Shown here: positions 1 to 7,323 of the stretch, one piece after another
Position numbering within the stretch: position 1 is the stretch's first letter
Layout of the letters: each line of letters begins with the position of its first letter
From: JBFHER01 sp041584055
GTDB lineage: Bacteria; Bacteroidota; Bacteroidia; Bacteroidales; UBA5342
NCBI GenBank assembly: GCA_041584055.1
Contig: JBFHER010000096.1
Coordinates: 1 to 12,487 of the forward strand
Length of the DNA: 12,487 nt
Direction of reading: 5' to 3'
The notes under the pieces: model-generated
The model's database searches: none
The model's input: only the letters and a program-made list of their open reading frames with translations
Told to the model about the DNA's origin: nothing
Made by a program: the position numbers and the translations under genes

Positions 1-504
1 ACTTAAATTATAACTTTAGTTTAAATCAATATCTTATTGAATAATAGGTTATTATGTTGCATCTAGCATTCTTAATGCTACACATGTAAACCTCTCGATC
101 AACTTACAAAACACAATTGGATAATTCGTCAGCACCAGAGATAGTTGCAATACGTGAATTGTGTATTGTGGACAAAAACCTTTGTTATATACAAATAGTT
201 TACTTATGTGCATTATCAATGTTTAGATATGTAAATTTCATCTCCCCCCTCGCCCATTGTTCTGTTTACATCTTTTTTTTCAGTCATCTATTTATTTTTG
301 ATTTCTGAATAGATGCAATAATGGACCAAGCATTGTTTAGAAATGTAAATTTATGATGTATTGTACACTTACTTTTCAAATATTCAATTCTCAAGGGCTT
401 AAAGCATTCGAAAATGCCGCATATATATCTTATATTCAATAGCTTAAATCGGATTATGATGTAATTCAAATCTGTTCAAGGCAGTCAAATCTGACATCAA
501 AGCA
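1..504. other. AT-rich non-coding stretch, no supported gene
   Basis: I see no convincing gene on either strand. The open frames are short (about 60 codons), rich in Phe, Tyr, Ile and Cys, and resemble no family I know. The only structure I can point to is an imperfect direct repeat, TGTTTAGATATGTAAATTT at 220-238 and TGTTTAGAAATGTAAATTT at 334-352 (18 of 19 identical). The stretch lies downstream of the guaA terminator, so it is probably the 3' or 5' flank of a gene outside the window. Confidence 0.6.
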
Positions 505-537
505 TAAAAAAAGGAGAATCTTTTCGGATTCTCCTTT
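505..537 (-). terminator. Rho-independent terminator of guaA
   Basis: An 11-bp perfect stem (AAAGGAGAATC at 510-520 with GATTCTCCTTT at 527-537) encloses a 6-base loop. Read on the minus strand, the hairpin is followed by a run of T (complement of the A run at 506-512). It begins about 20 bases past the guaA stop codon, which is the expected position for its terminator. Confidence 0.9.
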
Positions 538-555
538 CGGTACGCTTTAAATTTT

Positions 556-2088
556 TTATTCCCACTCAATGGTTGCTGGTGGTTTAGAACTGATATCATA
601 GACAACTCTATTGATACCCCTCACCTTATTTATAATGTCATTTGAAACTTTTGCAAGAAATTCGTAAGGCAGATGCACCCAATCAGCAGTCATACCATCA
701 GTAGAAGCAACAGCCCTTAAGGCCACAACATTTTCATAGGTACGTTCATCGCCCATCACACCTACCGATTGCACGGGCAATAACATCACACCTGCCTGCC
801 AAACATCATTGTACAATCCGGCATCTTTTAATCCTTTAATAAAGATCGCATCTGCTTCCTGCAAAATACGCACCTTTTCCGGTGTAACATCACTTAAAAT
901 TCTAATTCCAAGGCCCGGCCCCGGAAATGGATGACGGCCCAGCAGGTCCGGATCAATTCCCATTGCTTTTCCCACGCGACGCACTTCATCTTTAAAAAGC
1001 AGGTTCAAGGGCTCAACGATTTTCAGTTTCATAAAATCAGGCAAGCCCCCTACGTTGTGATGAGACTTGATGGTTGCAGATGGACCGTTTACAGAAACTG
1101 ATTCGATTACATCAGGATAAATGGTGCCCTGACCCAGCCATTTTACATCTTTGATTTTATGCGCTTCATCATCAAATACCTCAATAAAGTCACGTCCAAT
1201 AATCTTACGTTTGGCTTCAGGTTCAGTTACACCGGCCAAATCATCCAAAAATTTCTTTCCGGCATTCACACCAATCACATTTAAGCCCATGTGCTCGTAA
1301 TTATCCAACACGGTCTGAAACTCATTTTTACGTAAAAGGCCATTGTCAACAAATATACACGTCAGGTTTTTACCAATTGCTTTATGGAGCAAGGTCGCAG
1401 CAACAGTAGAATCGACCCCTCCTGAAAGGCCAAGCACCACCTTATCGTTTCCAAGTTTCTTTTTCAGTTCTTCTATTGTTGATTCCACGAATGAAGCAGG
1501 TGTCCAGTCCTGCGCACAACCACATATTTCAGCAATGAAATTGTACAACAATTTTTTGCCATCAGTGGTATGATATACTTCCGGATGAAACTGAATTGCG
1601 TATGTTGGTTCAGACTCAATTTTATAAGCAGCATTCTTTACATCGTGCGTGCTTGCAATTATTTTATAACCTTCAGGTAGCTTTTCAATGGTGTCACCAT
1701 GCGACATCCACACCTGTGAGTTTTCATTTACGCCATGCAGCAAATCTGAAGAATGATCCACGTAAGCCAGGTTTGCACGACCGTATTCACGACTGTCAGA
1801 AGCAAGCACTTCACCCCCGTAAGCATGACTTAAATATTGTGCACCGTAACAAATTCCCAAAAGAGGTAATTTTCCTTTTATGTTTTCAAGGTTAGGAATG
1901 GGCGCATTTTCATCACGCACAGAATGCGGGCTTCCCGAGAGGATTACGCCTTTCACACTATCATCCAGATAGAGTTGTGCTTTATTGTATGGATGAATTT
2001 CACAATAAACATTTAGTTCCCTCACCTTACGCCCAATCAGCTGTGTATATTGAGATCCAAAATCAAGAATAAGAATTTTTTCGTGCAT
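556..2088 (-). CDS. guaA: GMP synthase (glutamine-hydrolysing)
   Basis: Cytosolic enzyme of purine synthesis that converts XMP to GMP using ATP and glutamine. The 510-residue length fits the family. The N-terminal class I glutamine amidotransferase domain begins with DFGSQYTQLI (9-18). Its nucleophile Cys is in GICYGAQ (Cys80), and the other triad members are His168 and Glu170 in QFHPE. The ATP-pyrophosphatase domain carries the PP-loop SGGVDS (222-227). The dimerisation domain carries RHPFPGPGLGIR, and the protein ends in the family signature PPATIEWE. The frame stays open 10 codons upstream to a TTG at 2118, but that codon lies inside the likely -7 promoter box, so I chose the ATG at 2088, where homology begins. 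The gene is transcribed alone and divergently from the MEMO/AMMECR1 operon, with its own terminator. No lesion is visible. Confidence 0.97.
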   Translation of the reverse strand: MHEKILILDFGSQYTQLIGRKVRELNVYCEIHPYNKAQLYLDDSVKGVILSGSPHSVRDENAPIPNLENIKGKLPLLGICYGAQYLSHAYGGEVLASDSREYGRANLAYVDHSSDLLHGVNENSQVWMSHGDTIEKLPEGYKIIASTHDVKNAAYKIESEPTYAIQFHPEVYHTTDGKKLLYNFIAEICGCAQDWTPASFVESTIEELKKKLGNDKVVLGLSGGVDSTVAATLLHKAIGKNLTCIFVDNGLLRKNEFQTVLDNYEHMGLNVIGVNAGKKFLDDLAGVTEPEAKRKIIGRDFIEVFDDEAHKIKDVKWLGQGTIYPDVIESVSVNGPSATIKSHHNVGGLPDFMKLKIVEPLNLLFKDEVRRVGKAMGIDPDLLGRHPFPGPGLGIRILSDVTPEKVRILQEADAIFIKGLKDAGLYNDVWQAGVMLLPVQSVGVMGDERTYENVVALRAVASTDGMTADWVHLPYEFLAKVSNDIINKVRGINRVVYDISSKPPATIEWE

Positions 2089-2115
2089 ATCTGTTTTTCT
2101 ACAAAAAAGTTGGCA

Positions 2116-2123
2116 CAAAGATA
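2116..2123 (-). promoter_or_regulatory. Likely guaA promoter -7 box (TATCTTTG)
   Basis: On the minus strand TATCTTTG matches the Bacteroidota -7 consensus TAnnTTTG exactly. It lies 27 bases upstream of the guaA ATG and predicts a leader of roughly 20 bases. I could not place a well-spaced -33 TTG, so the call rests on the -7 box and its position. It also argues against the upstream TTG as the guaA start. Confidence 0.55.
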
Positions 2124-2264
2124 ATATAATAGACTGTTTTTCATTTTGGTCGTACCAAAACTTGCTAATATTTTTTCAAGAATACAGATAAGCAATATGC
2201 GATTGCATCTTTACATGTTCAACTTAATTCACTAACTTTATAAATACGACTAACACTTACCATC

Positions 2265-3134
2265 ATGGATTTCAAAAATTTAGAAAGCCGTAAAGCAGTA
2301 GTATCAGGTCGGTTTTATCCAAAATCAAAAACAGACTTGCATGAAATGGTAAACACCATGTTCAAAGCAATTAAAACGCCAAAATTACATGGTCGCATAC
2401 GTGCCCTAATTGTACCACATGCAGGGTATGTTTTTTCGGGGAAAGTGGCAGCCAATGCGTATGCAATGCTTAACAAAATAAGCGACTACAAGCGTATCTT
2501 TTATTTGGCAAGCAGTCATTATACAAGCTTTGATGGTGCATCTATTTTCGTTGGAAAAGCGTATGAAACTCCGCTTGGCCAGGTGCCGGTGGATGTGGAT
2601 GTGGTGCTTCAACTACTTCAAAGTTGTGATTGTTTTGAATATTATGAACATGCACATGAAAAGGAACACAGCATCGAAGTACAATTACCCTTTACACAGG
2701 TTCATTTGGACTGGCATCCTCCAATCATTCCAATTGTATTGGGAACCCAACGAGAAATTGTCTGCAAACGAATTGCGGAAGCACTTTCACCCTGGTTTAG
2801 CGAGGATCATTTGTTTATTATCAGTACCGATTTATCGCACTATCCATCCTATGATGATGCGGTTAAGCAAGATAAAAGGCTATGTGATGCTGTGGTTAAA
2901 AACGACGCAGATATTTTCTTGTCCACCCGGGAAGCCATCATTAACGCGGCAATCAATGACTTGAAAACGCCCATGTGTGGTTGGACTTCTGTTTTAGCCT
3001 TGCTTTATCTGACAGAAAAAAGAAACTTTCGCATCCATCTGCTGGATTATAAAAACTCCGGAGATGCCAGTCCTTTTGGGGATAAAAACAATGTGGTTGG
3101 ATATGGTGCATTTGCTGTGACTGAAAAAATTTAA
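2265..3134 (+). CDS. AmmeMemoRadiSam system protein B (MEMO1 family)
   Basis: Member of the MEMO1/MJ0403 family (AmmeMemoRadiSam system protein B), related in fold to class III extradiol dioxygenases; the bacterial role is not established. The 289-residue length is typical. Visible family marks are GRFYP (15-19), VPHAGYVFSGKVAANAY (50-66), SSHY (83-86), EHSIEVQLPF (134-143), STDLSHYPSYDDA (187-199), CGWTSV (238-243) and a C-terminal GDKNNVVGYGAFA. His52, His85, His192 and Cys238 sit where human MEMO1 has its metal-binding His/Cys residues, so metal binding is probably kept. No signal peptide is seen, so a cytosolic protein is likely. Only three bases separate its stop from the next ATG, so it is co-transcribed with the AMMECR1-like gene. 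The radical SAM protein usually found with the pair is absent from the window. Confidence 0.92.
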   Translation: MDFKNLESRKAVVSGRFYPKSKTDLHEMVNTMFKAIKTPKLHGRIRALIVPHAGYVFSGKVAANAYAMLNKISDYKRIFYLASSHYTSFDGASIFVGKAYETPLGQVPVDVDVVLQLLQSCDCFEYYEHAHEKEHSIEVQLPFTQVHLDWHPPIIPIVLGTQREIVCKRIAEALSPWFSEDHLFIISTDLSHYPSYDDAVKQDKRLCDAVVKNDADIFLSTREAIINAAINDLKTPMCGWTSVLALLYLTEKRNFRIHLLDYKNSGDASPFGDKNNVVGYGAFAVTEKI

Positions 3135-3137
3135 GGA

Positions 3138-3692
3138 ATGATGTTTTCTGAAAAAGATAAATTATTATTGTTACAGGTTGCCCGGGAGAGCATCCATCAA
3201 AAAGTAAATAACAATGCACAATACACGCCATTGAACACACTGGATTATCCCCCGTTAAACAAGAAATCAGGCGCTTTTGTATCGGTTTATCATAAAACTA
3301 AATTACGAGGATGTCTAGGGCGGTTTCAAAGTGAAAAACCTCTGTATTTGTTGATTTCCGGGTTGGCTGCATCCGCTGCCACAGCGGATTTGCGATTCTC
3401 ACCCATTTTAAAAGAAGAGTTGGATGGTGTTGCTGTTGAAATTTCAGTTTTATCGCCCTTAAAACAAATATTCCATCAAAATGAAATCATCATTGGAAAG
3501 CATGGGATATATATGAAGCATGGATCAAAACGAGGAACGCTTTTGCCGCAGGTCGCAATAAAACAGAACTGGAATGCGCTACAATTCCTTGAGTTTTGTG
3601 CAAAAAATAAAGTGGGCATCGGGAAAAATGAATGGATGAATTCTGAGCTGTTCGTTTATGAGGCGCTGGTATTTCACAATCGCATAAAATAA
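3138..3692 (+). CDS. AmmeMemoRadiSam system protein A (AMMECR1 domain)
   Basis: AMMECR1-domain protein of 184 residues, the usual length for the stand-alone form. The signature LRGCLGRF is at 56-63 and contains the invariant-looking Cys59. DLRFSPI (84-90), VEISVLSPL (100-108) and KHGIYMKHGSKRGTLLPQVA (121-140) are also typical of the family. The biochemical activity is unknown. The tight genomic pairing with a MEMO1-like protein, and in many genomes a radical SAM enzyme, suggests a shared modification or redox function; that is inference from context. AAGGA (3133-3137) overlaps the end of the upstream gene and directly abuts the first ATG. A second ATG at 3141 is an equally good start and would shorten the protein by one residue. 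Confidence 0.92.
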   Translation: MMFSEKDKLLLLQVARESIHQKVNNNAQYTPLNTLDYPPLNKKSGAFVSVYHKTKLRGCLGRFQSEKPLYLLISGLAASAATADLRFSPILKEELDGVAVEISVLSPLKQIFHQNEIIIGKHGIYMKHGSKRGTLLPQVAIKQNWNALQFLEFCAKNKVGIGKNEWMNSELFVYEALVFHNRIK

Positions 3693-4135
3693 TGTGATTT
3701 TATATTGAATTCCTTTTCTAGCGTACTCTTCATATCTCATCTACCTTTCATTTCAACATCTTTATGCTACCTTATTCCAGTCTTAATATCGAAACTATCC
3801 CTCCTTTCTTATTTTTAAAGGTTATAAATTACGACTTTAACAAAAAAAAACATTTACATTTTGACACCTTTTGTTGAGAATTTTCTTAAACAAGATGCAA
3901 CATTAAAGTGTTAATTATTAGCATGAAGCAAATCTTAATTGACTGTCATTCTTTTGTGGGTTTTAACACAAAAACCTTTTACGCCACTTTTTATCCAATT
4001 ATGCTACATAAATTGTAGCTAAAAAGATTAGAGAAATATTTCATTAATTAAATATTTTCCTATTTTTGTACCCGCTGAGGAAAAACAGCAGTGTTTGAAT
4101 AAAGATTAAACAGATATAAATTTTAATTATTAATT
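3693..4135. other. 443-bp AT-rich intergenic region upstream of pckA
   Basis: No gene or RNA is recognisable. The first part is pyrimidine-rich and has no hairpin with a T tract, so I cannot place a terminator for the MEMO/AMMECR1 operon. The second part holds the likely pckA promoter (box at 4061-4068) and a leader of about 60 bases ending in AT-rich sequence directly before the ATG. The length leaves room for regulation of pckA by a carbon-source regulator, but I see no operator I can name. Confidence 0.6.
4061..4068 (+). promoter_or_regulatory. Likely pckA promoter -7 box (TATTTTTG)
   Basis: TATTTTTG fits the Bacteroidota -7 consensus TAnnTTTG and lies 67 bases upstream of the pckA start codon. 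It predicts a transcript start near 4075 and a leader of about 60 bases. A clear -33 TTG at the right spacing is not visible. Confidence 0.5.
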
Positions 4136-5737
4136 ATGGCGAATTTAGATTTAAGCAAGTACGGAATTGTTGACGTTCAAGAAATCGTTCACAATCCATC
4201 TTACGAGCAATTGTTCGAAGAAGAAATGAATCCCGCACTGAAAGGTTTCGAAAAAGGTCAGTTAACTGAATTAGATGCAGTTAATGTGATGACCGGGGAA
4301 TTCACCGGACGTTCTCCTAAGGACAAATTCATTGTAGAAAACGACGCATCATCAGATATCTGGTGGACAAGTCCTCAATCTCCAAATGATAATAAAAAAG
4401 TTTCAGAAGAAGCATGGTCATATTTAAAACAAATCACAACGAAACAGCTTTCAGGAAAGCGTTTATTCGTTGTTGACACCTTTCTGGGTGCAAACGAAAA
4501 TTCACGTTTGAAAATTCGTTTCATCATGGAAGTTGCATGGCAAGCACACTTTGTAAAAAACATGTTCATCCGTCCAACCGAAGAGGAGTTGGCAAATTAT
4601 GGTGAGCCTGATTTTGTTGCAATGAATGCTTCAAAAACCACCAACGATCGCTGGAAAGAATTTGGTATGAATTCTGAGGTTTACACTGTATTTAACCTGA
4701 AGGAGAAAATGCAGGTGATCGGTGGAAGCTGGTACGGTGGTGAGATGAAAAAAGGGATGTTCGCAATGATGAACTATTATTTACCAAAAGCCGGAATGGC
4801 TTCAATGCACTGTTCTGCCAACGTAGGTAAAAAAGGTGATGTTGCTATCTTCTTCGGTCTTTCAGGAACTGGTAAAACAACGCTTTCAACAGATCCAAAT
4901 CGCCAGTTGATTGGTGATGACGAGCATGGTTGGGATGATGATGGTATCTTCAACTTCGAAGGTGGATGTTATGCTAAAACAATTAAGCTTGATAAAGAAG
5001 CTGAACCGGAAATTTATGGTGCGATCAAACGCAACGCGTTGTTAGAGAACGTAACTGTAGATGCTGATGGTAAAATTGACTTCAATGATGGTTCGGTTAC
5101 TGCAAACACACGTGTTTCTTACCCTATTTATCACATCGACAACATTGTAAAACCGATATCCAAAGCTGGTCACGCCAACAAAGTGATCTTCTTAACTGCT
5201 GATGCTTTCGGTGTGTTGCCTCCGGTTGCTAAATTAACACCTGAGCAAACACAATATCATTTCTTATCCGGTTTTACAGCAAAATTAGCTGGAACTGAGC
5301 GTGGCGTAACTTCTCCTCAACCAACTTTCTCAGCTTGTTTTGGTGCTGCCTTCCTGTCACTTCACCCAACAAAATATGGTGAAGAATTAGTGAAAAAAAT
5401 GGAACAACACGGAGCTGAAGCATACCTGGTAAACACAGGATGGAATGGTACCGGAAAACGTATTTCAATTAAAGATACACGTGGTATCATTACTGCGATC
5501 CTTGATGGTTCTATCGAAGGTGCTCCAACCAAGAATCTACCAATCTTCAACCTTGAAATTCCAACTGTATTGAAAGGTGTTGACACAAAAGTTCTTGATC
5601 CTCGTGACACCTATGCAAATGCAACTGAATGGGATGAAAAAGCGAAAGACCTTGCAGGTCGCTTTATTAAAAACTTCGTTAAATACACTGATAACGAAGC
5701 AGGTAAAGCATTGGTTGCTGCAGGTCCTCAATTGTAA
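4136..5737 (+). CDS. pckA: Phosphoenolpyruvate carboxykinase (ATP)
   Basis: Catalyses oxaloacetate + ATP to PEP + ADP + CO2, the entry step of gluconeogenesis (in some anaerobes it runs in reverse to fix CO2). The 533-residue length matches the ATP-dependent family. Motifs seen are the substrate-binding GRSPKDKF (58-65), GGSWYGGEMKKGMF (196-209) with Tyr200 and Lys206, and MHCSAN (224-229) with His225. The P-loop GLSGTGKT is at 241-248, and the kinase-2 motif LIGDDEHGW (258-266) includes Asp262. A NTGWNGTG motif follows in the C-terminal part. Tyr200, Lys206, His225 and Asp262 correspond, with a constant offset of 7, to the active-site residues of the E. coli enzyme. The coding sequence is intact. 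It is monocistronic, with its own promoter region and a strong terminator. Confidence 0.97.
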   Translation: MANLDLSKYGIVDVQEIVHNPSYEQLFEEEMNPALKGFEKGQLTELDAVNVMTGEFTGRSPKDKFIVENDASSDIWWTSPQSPNDNKKVSEEAWSYLKQITTKQLSGKRLFVVDTFLGANENSRLKIRFIMEVAWQAHFVKNMFIRPTEEELANYGEPDFVAMNASKTTNDRWKEFGMNSEVYTVFNLKEKMQVIGGSWYGGEMKKGMFAMMNYYLPKAGMASMHCSANVGKKGDVAIFFGLSGTGKTTLSTDPNRQLIGDDEHGWDDDGIFNFEGGCYAKTIKLDKEAEPEIYGAIKRNALLENVTVDADGKIDFNDGSVTANTRVSYPIYHIDNIVKPISKAGHANKVIFLTADAFGVLPPVAKLTPEQTQYHFLSGFTAKLAGTERGVTSPQPTFSACFGAAFLSLHPTKYGEELVKKMEQHGAEAYLVNTGWNGTGKRISIKDTRGIITAILDGSIEGAPTKNLPIFNLEIPTVLKGVDTKVLDPRDTYANATEWDEKAKDLAGRFIKNFVKYTDNEAGKALVAAGPQL

Positions 5738-5756
5738 TCAACAATTCATTTATATA

Positions 5757-5787
5757 AAAGGTGGTTCTTACGGACCACCTTTTTTTT
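5757..5787 (+). terminator. Rho-independent terminator of pckA
   Basis: An 11-bp stem with one T-G wobble (AAAGGTGGTTC at 5757-5767 with GGACCACCTTT at 5772-5782) closes a TTAC loop and is followed by a T run to 5787. It starts 20 bases after the pckA stop and separates pckA from the next gene. Confidence 0.93.
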
Positions 5788-5832
5788 GTGAAATTTCTCA
5801 AAATAACTATCTTCACAAAAAAACATCTCGTT

Positions 5833-6477
5833 ATGAAAAAATTGATTCTCCTATTTACCATTCTTCTAATGGCAACCGGCTCACAGGCAGGCAATAAAGG
5901 TAAAAAATTATTCAATGGAAAAAACCTGAAAGGCTGGAGCATTGTTGTGAGTGAACCAGGAGTAAATCCTGATTCAGTGTTCATGGTCAAAGACAAGGTT
6001 ATTTACACAACAGGGAAACCAAAGGCCTACCTGCGAACCAACGAAGTGTATAATAACTACCAGTTACATGTGGAATGGCGCTGGGTTGAAAAACCATCAA
6101 ACAGTGGTGTACTGGTACATTCCAATGGCTATGATTTTTGGCCCAATGCCATTGAAGCTCAATTACAAACCGAAAAGGCTGGTGATATTGTATTCATCGG
6201 ATATGGCACTAGCGGAAAAATAAAAGATGAAACCTATATCAACACTGATAAACGTTTCAAAATTGTTGGAAAGTTCGAAAAGCACTCGGAAAAAAAACCA
6301 GGCGAGTGGAACAGTTACGACATCACCTGTGATGAGGATAATATTGAGTTAATGGTCAACGGGGTACTTCAAAATAAAGCATCCAGGTTGTCATTAACAG
6401 GAGGAGCTATCCTTTTACAATCCGAGGGAGCGCCCATTGAGTTTCGGAATATCTATCTTAAGAAATTAAAGAAATAG
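5833..6477 (+). CDS. Secreted DUF1080 / 3-keto-disaccharide hydrolase-domain protein
   Basis: A 214-residue exported protein made almost entirely of one DUF1080 domain (PF06439, now called 3-keto-disaccharide hydrolase), a concanavalin-like beta-sandwich. A signal peptide starts MKKLILLFTILLMATGSQA, with likely cleavage after Ala19. The domain begins with LFNGKNLKGW (26-35). Further family marks are EWRW (81-84), NSGVLVHSNG (90-99), EAQLQ (108-112), GEWNSYDI (157-164), MVNGV (174-178) and the closing EFRNIYLKKL. Some members hydrolyse 3-keto-glycosides made by partner oxidoreductases; no such partner is nearby, so the substrate is unknown. The frame is open upstream to 5761, inside the pckA terminator, so I placed the start at the ATG that gives a proper signal peptide. 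It sits between two terminators and so is monocistronic. A weak -7-like TATCTTCA lies at 5808-5815. Confidence 0.9.
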   Translation: MKKLILLFTILLMATGSQAGNKGKKLFNGKNLKGWSIVVSEPGVNPDSVFMVKDKVIYTTGKPKAYLRTNEVYNNYQLHVEWRWVEKPSNSGVLVHSNGYDFWPNAIEAQLQTEKAGDIVFIGYGTSGKIKDETYINTDKRFKIVGKFEKHSEKKPGEWNSYDITCDEDNIELMVNGVLQNKASRLSLTGGAILLQSEGAPIEFRNIYLKKLKK

Positions 6478-6495
6478 CCTACAATGCAGGAACAT

Positions 6496-6533
6496 AAAAG
6501 CCCTTGATTTAACGAAATCAGGGGCTTTTTTTT
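6496..6533 (+). terminator. Rho-independent terminator of the DUF1080 gene
   Basis: A 15-bp stem with a single T-G wobble (AAAAGCCCTTGATTT at 6496-6510 with AAATCAGGGGCTTTT at 6515-6529) has an AACG loop and runs into eight T (6526-6533). It begins 18 bases past the stop codon. Confidence 0.94.
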
Positions 6534-6571
6534 GGGTAATTTCATTACTTCGGATATTCTGCCATTATCAG

Positions 6572-6579
6572 TAAATTTG
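6572..6579 (+). promoter_or_regulatory. Likely -7 box of the broken gene (TAAATTTG)
   Basis: TAAATTTG matches TAnnTTTG and lies 20 bases before the ATG at 6600, where the disrupted gene begins. Its presence suggests that the promoter of the pseudogene is still in place. Confidence 0.45.
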
Positions 6580-6599
6580 TTATAACTTACATTGATGCA

Positions 6600-7216
6600 A
6601 TGTCGTTTTTGAGAGTTCTGATACCGTTACTGTTGCTTTTTGTATGCTTTATGTGGGAACATTCAAGTAGTGCTCAACAGGTTCTAAAAACAACGAATAC
6701 GGCACAATGGCAGAAAGCTAGTTAAGGTGTTTCTTTATATATCGGAAATGGGTTCTGTACACATTCTGACACCTGGTCCTCCATCCGTAATGACGGGTCT
6801 GACCGGCTTACAAGAGTGGCGGTGCTGGCAATGCCATTGCAGCCAAATACGATTTTGCTGTTTTCAATAATGCAGCAAAAGATGTGCAGATCCGTTGGTT
6901 GCCCGACTATTTGTTCTTCGATATGCGGAACTCCCCTGCTGCAGCTTTCTTTCCCGAAGGAGCCAATTACAGCGGAATGCAGGTTAAAAACAAAACCAAT
7001 GCCTTTAATTTCACCATGCAGGTTGTGATACCCTTTGCTCATCCAAACATCAGCAATATTCAGAAAACAGGTTACAAAGCTCTGTCCGGACTTGCCAAAG
7101 CTAATGCGGTACAAGCGGCAAAAACACCCATGCTAAGCATGACTTACGATGCAGCCCAGGTCAATGTAGAATATACCGAAAACGGCAAACAATACGAGGA
7201 GATCATTATCACCATT
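6600..7216 (+). pseudogene. Broken gene, N-terminal half: secreted protein of unknown family
   Basis: The ATG at 6600 opens a frame with a hydrophobic signal peptide (MSFLRVLIPLLLLFVCFMWE, likely cut near SSSA-Q). It stops after 41 codons at TAA 6723-6725. Translation past that stop continues sensibly in the same frame (GVSLYIGNGFCTHSDTW, then IRNDGSDRLTRVA) to about 6820. There the sense switches by -1 to the frame reading GAGNAIAAKYDFAVFNNAA, PEGANYSGMQVKNKTNAF and so on, ending YEEIIITI at 7216. A single lost base near 6819-6821 would explain the switch, and CAA to TAA would explain the stop. Past 7216 the frame enters inserted DNA. The continuation lies at 9725-10195. I do not recognise the family. 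The export signal suggests a periplasmic or outer-membrane-associated protein. Confidence 0.8.
7203..7216 (+). repeat. 14-bp direct repeat, left copy
   Basis: TCATTATCACCATT, identical to 9711-9724. It lies inside the coding frame of the broken gene (codons for the end of IIITI). The flanking bases differ on both sides, so the identity is exactly 14 bp. It marks the left edge of the inserted segment. Confidence 0.85.
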
Positions 7217-7323
7217 CTGAAAATAATCTTGTTTATTTTATCAAACCAGATATGTTTTTTGACTTTCGGCTGTTGATTTCGTAAATTACATATTAATACT
7301 GTATCACTGCAAACTTCGGAATC

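Noticed and set aside
117..469. Short open frames on both strands in the left 500 bp
   Set aside because: Low-complexity composition, no family resemblance and no plausible ribosome binding site or promoter.
2089..2118. N-terminal extension of guaA from a TTG at 2118
   Set aside because: The TTG overlaps the likely -7 box, the extra residues do not resemble GMP synthase, and the ATG at 2088 gives the usual N-terminus.
5761..5832. Upstream extension of the DUF1080 protein
   Set aside because: It would begin within the pckA terminator and bury the signal peptide behind 24 extra residues.
6884..7276. Open frame of 130 codons starting with GTG
   Set aside because: Protein-like sense starts well upstream of the GTG (from about 6821) and its last 20 codons lie in inserted DNA, so it is a piece of the pseudogene.
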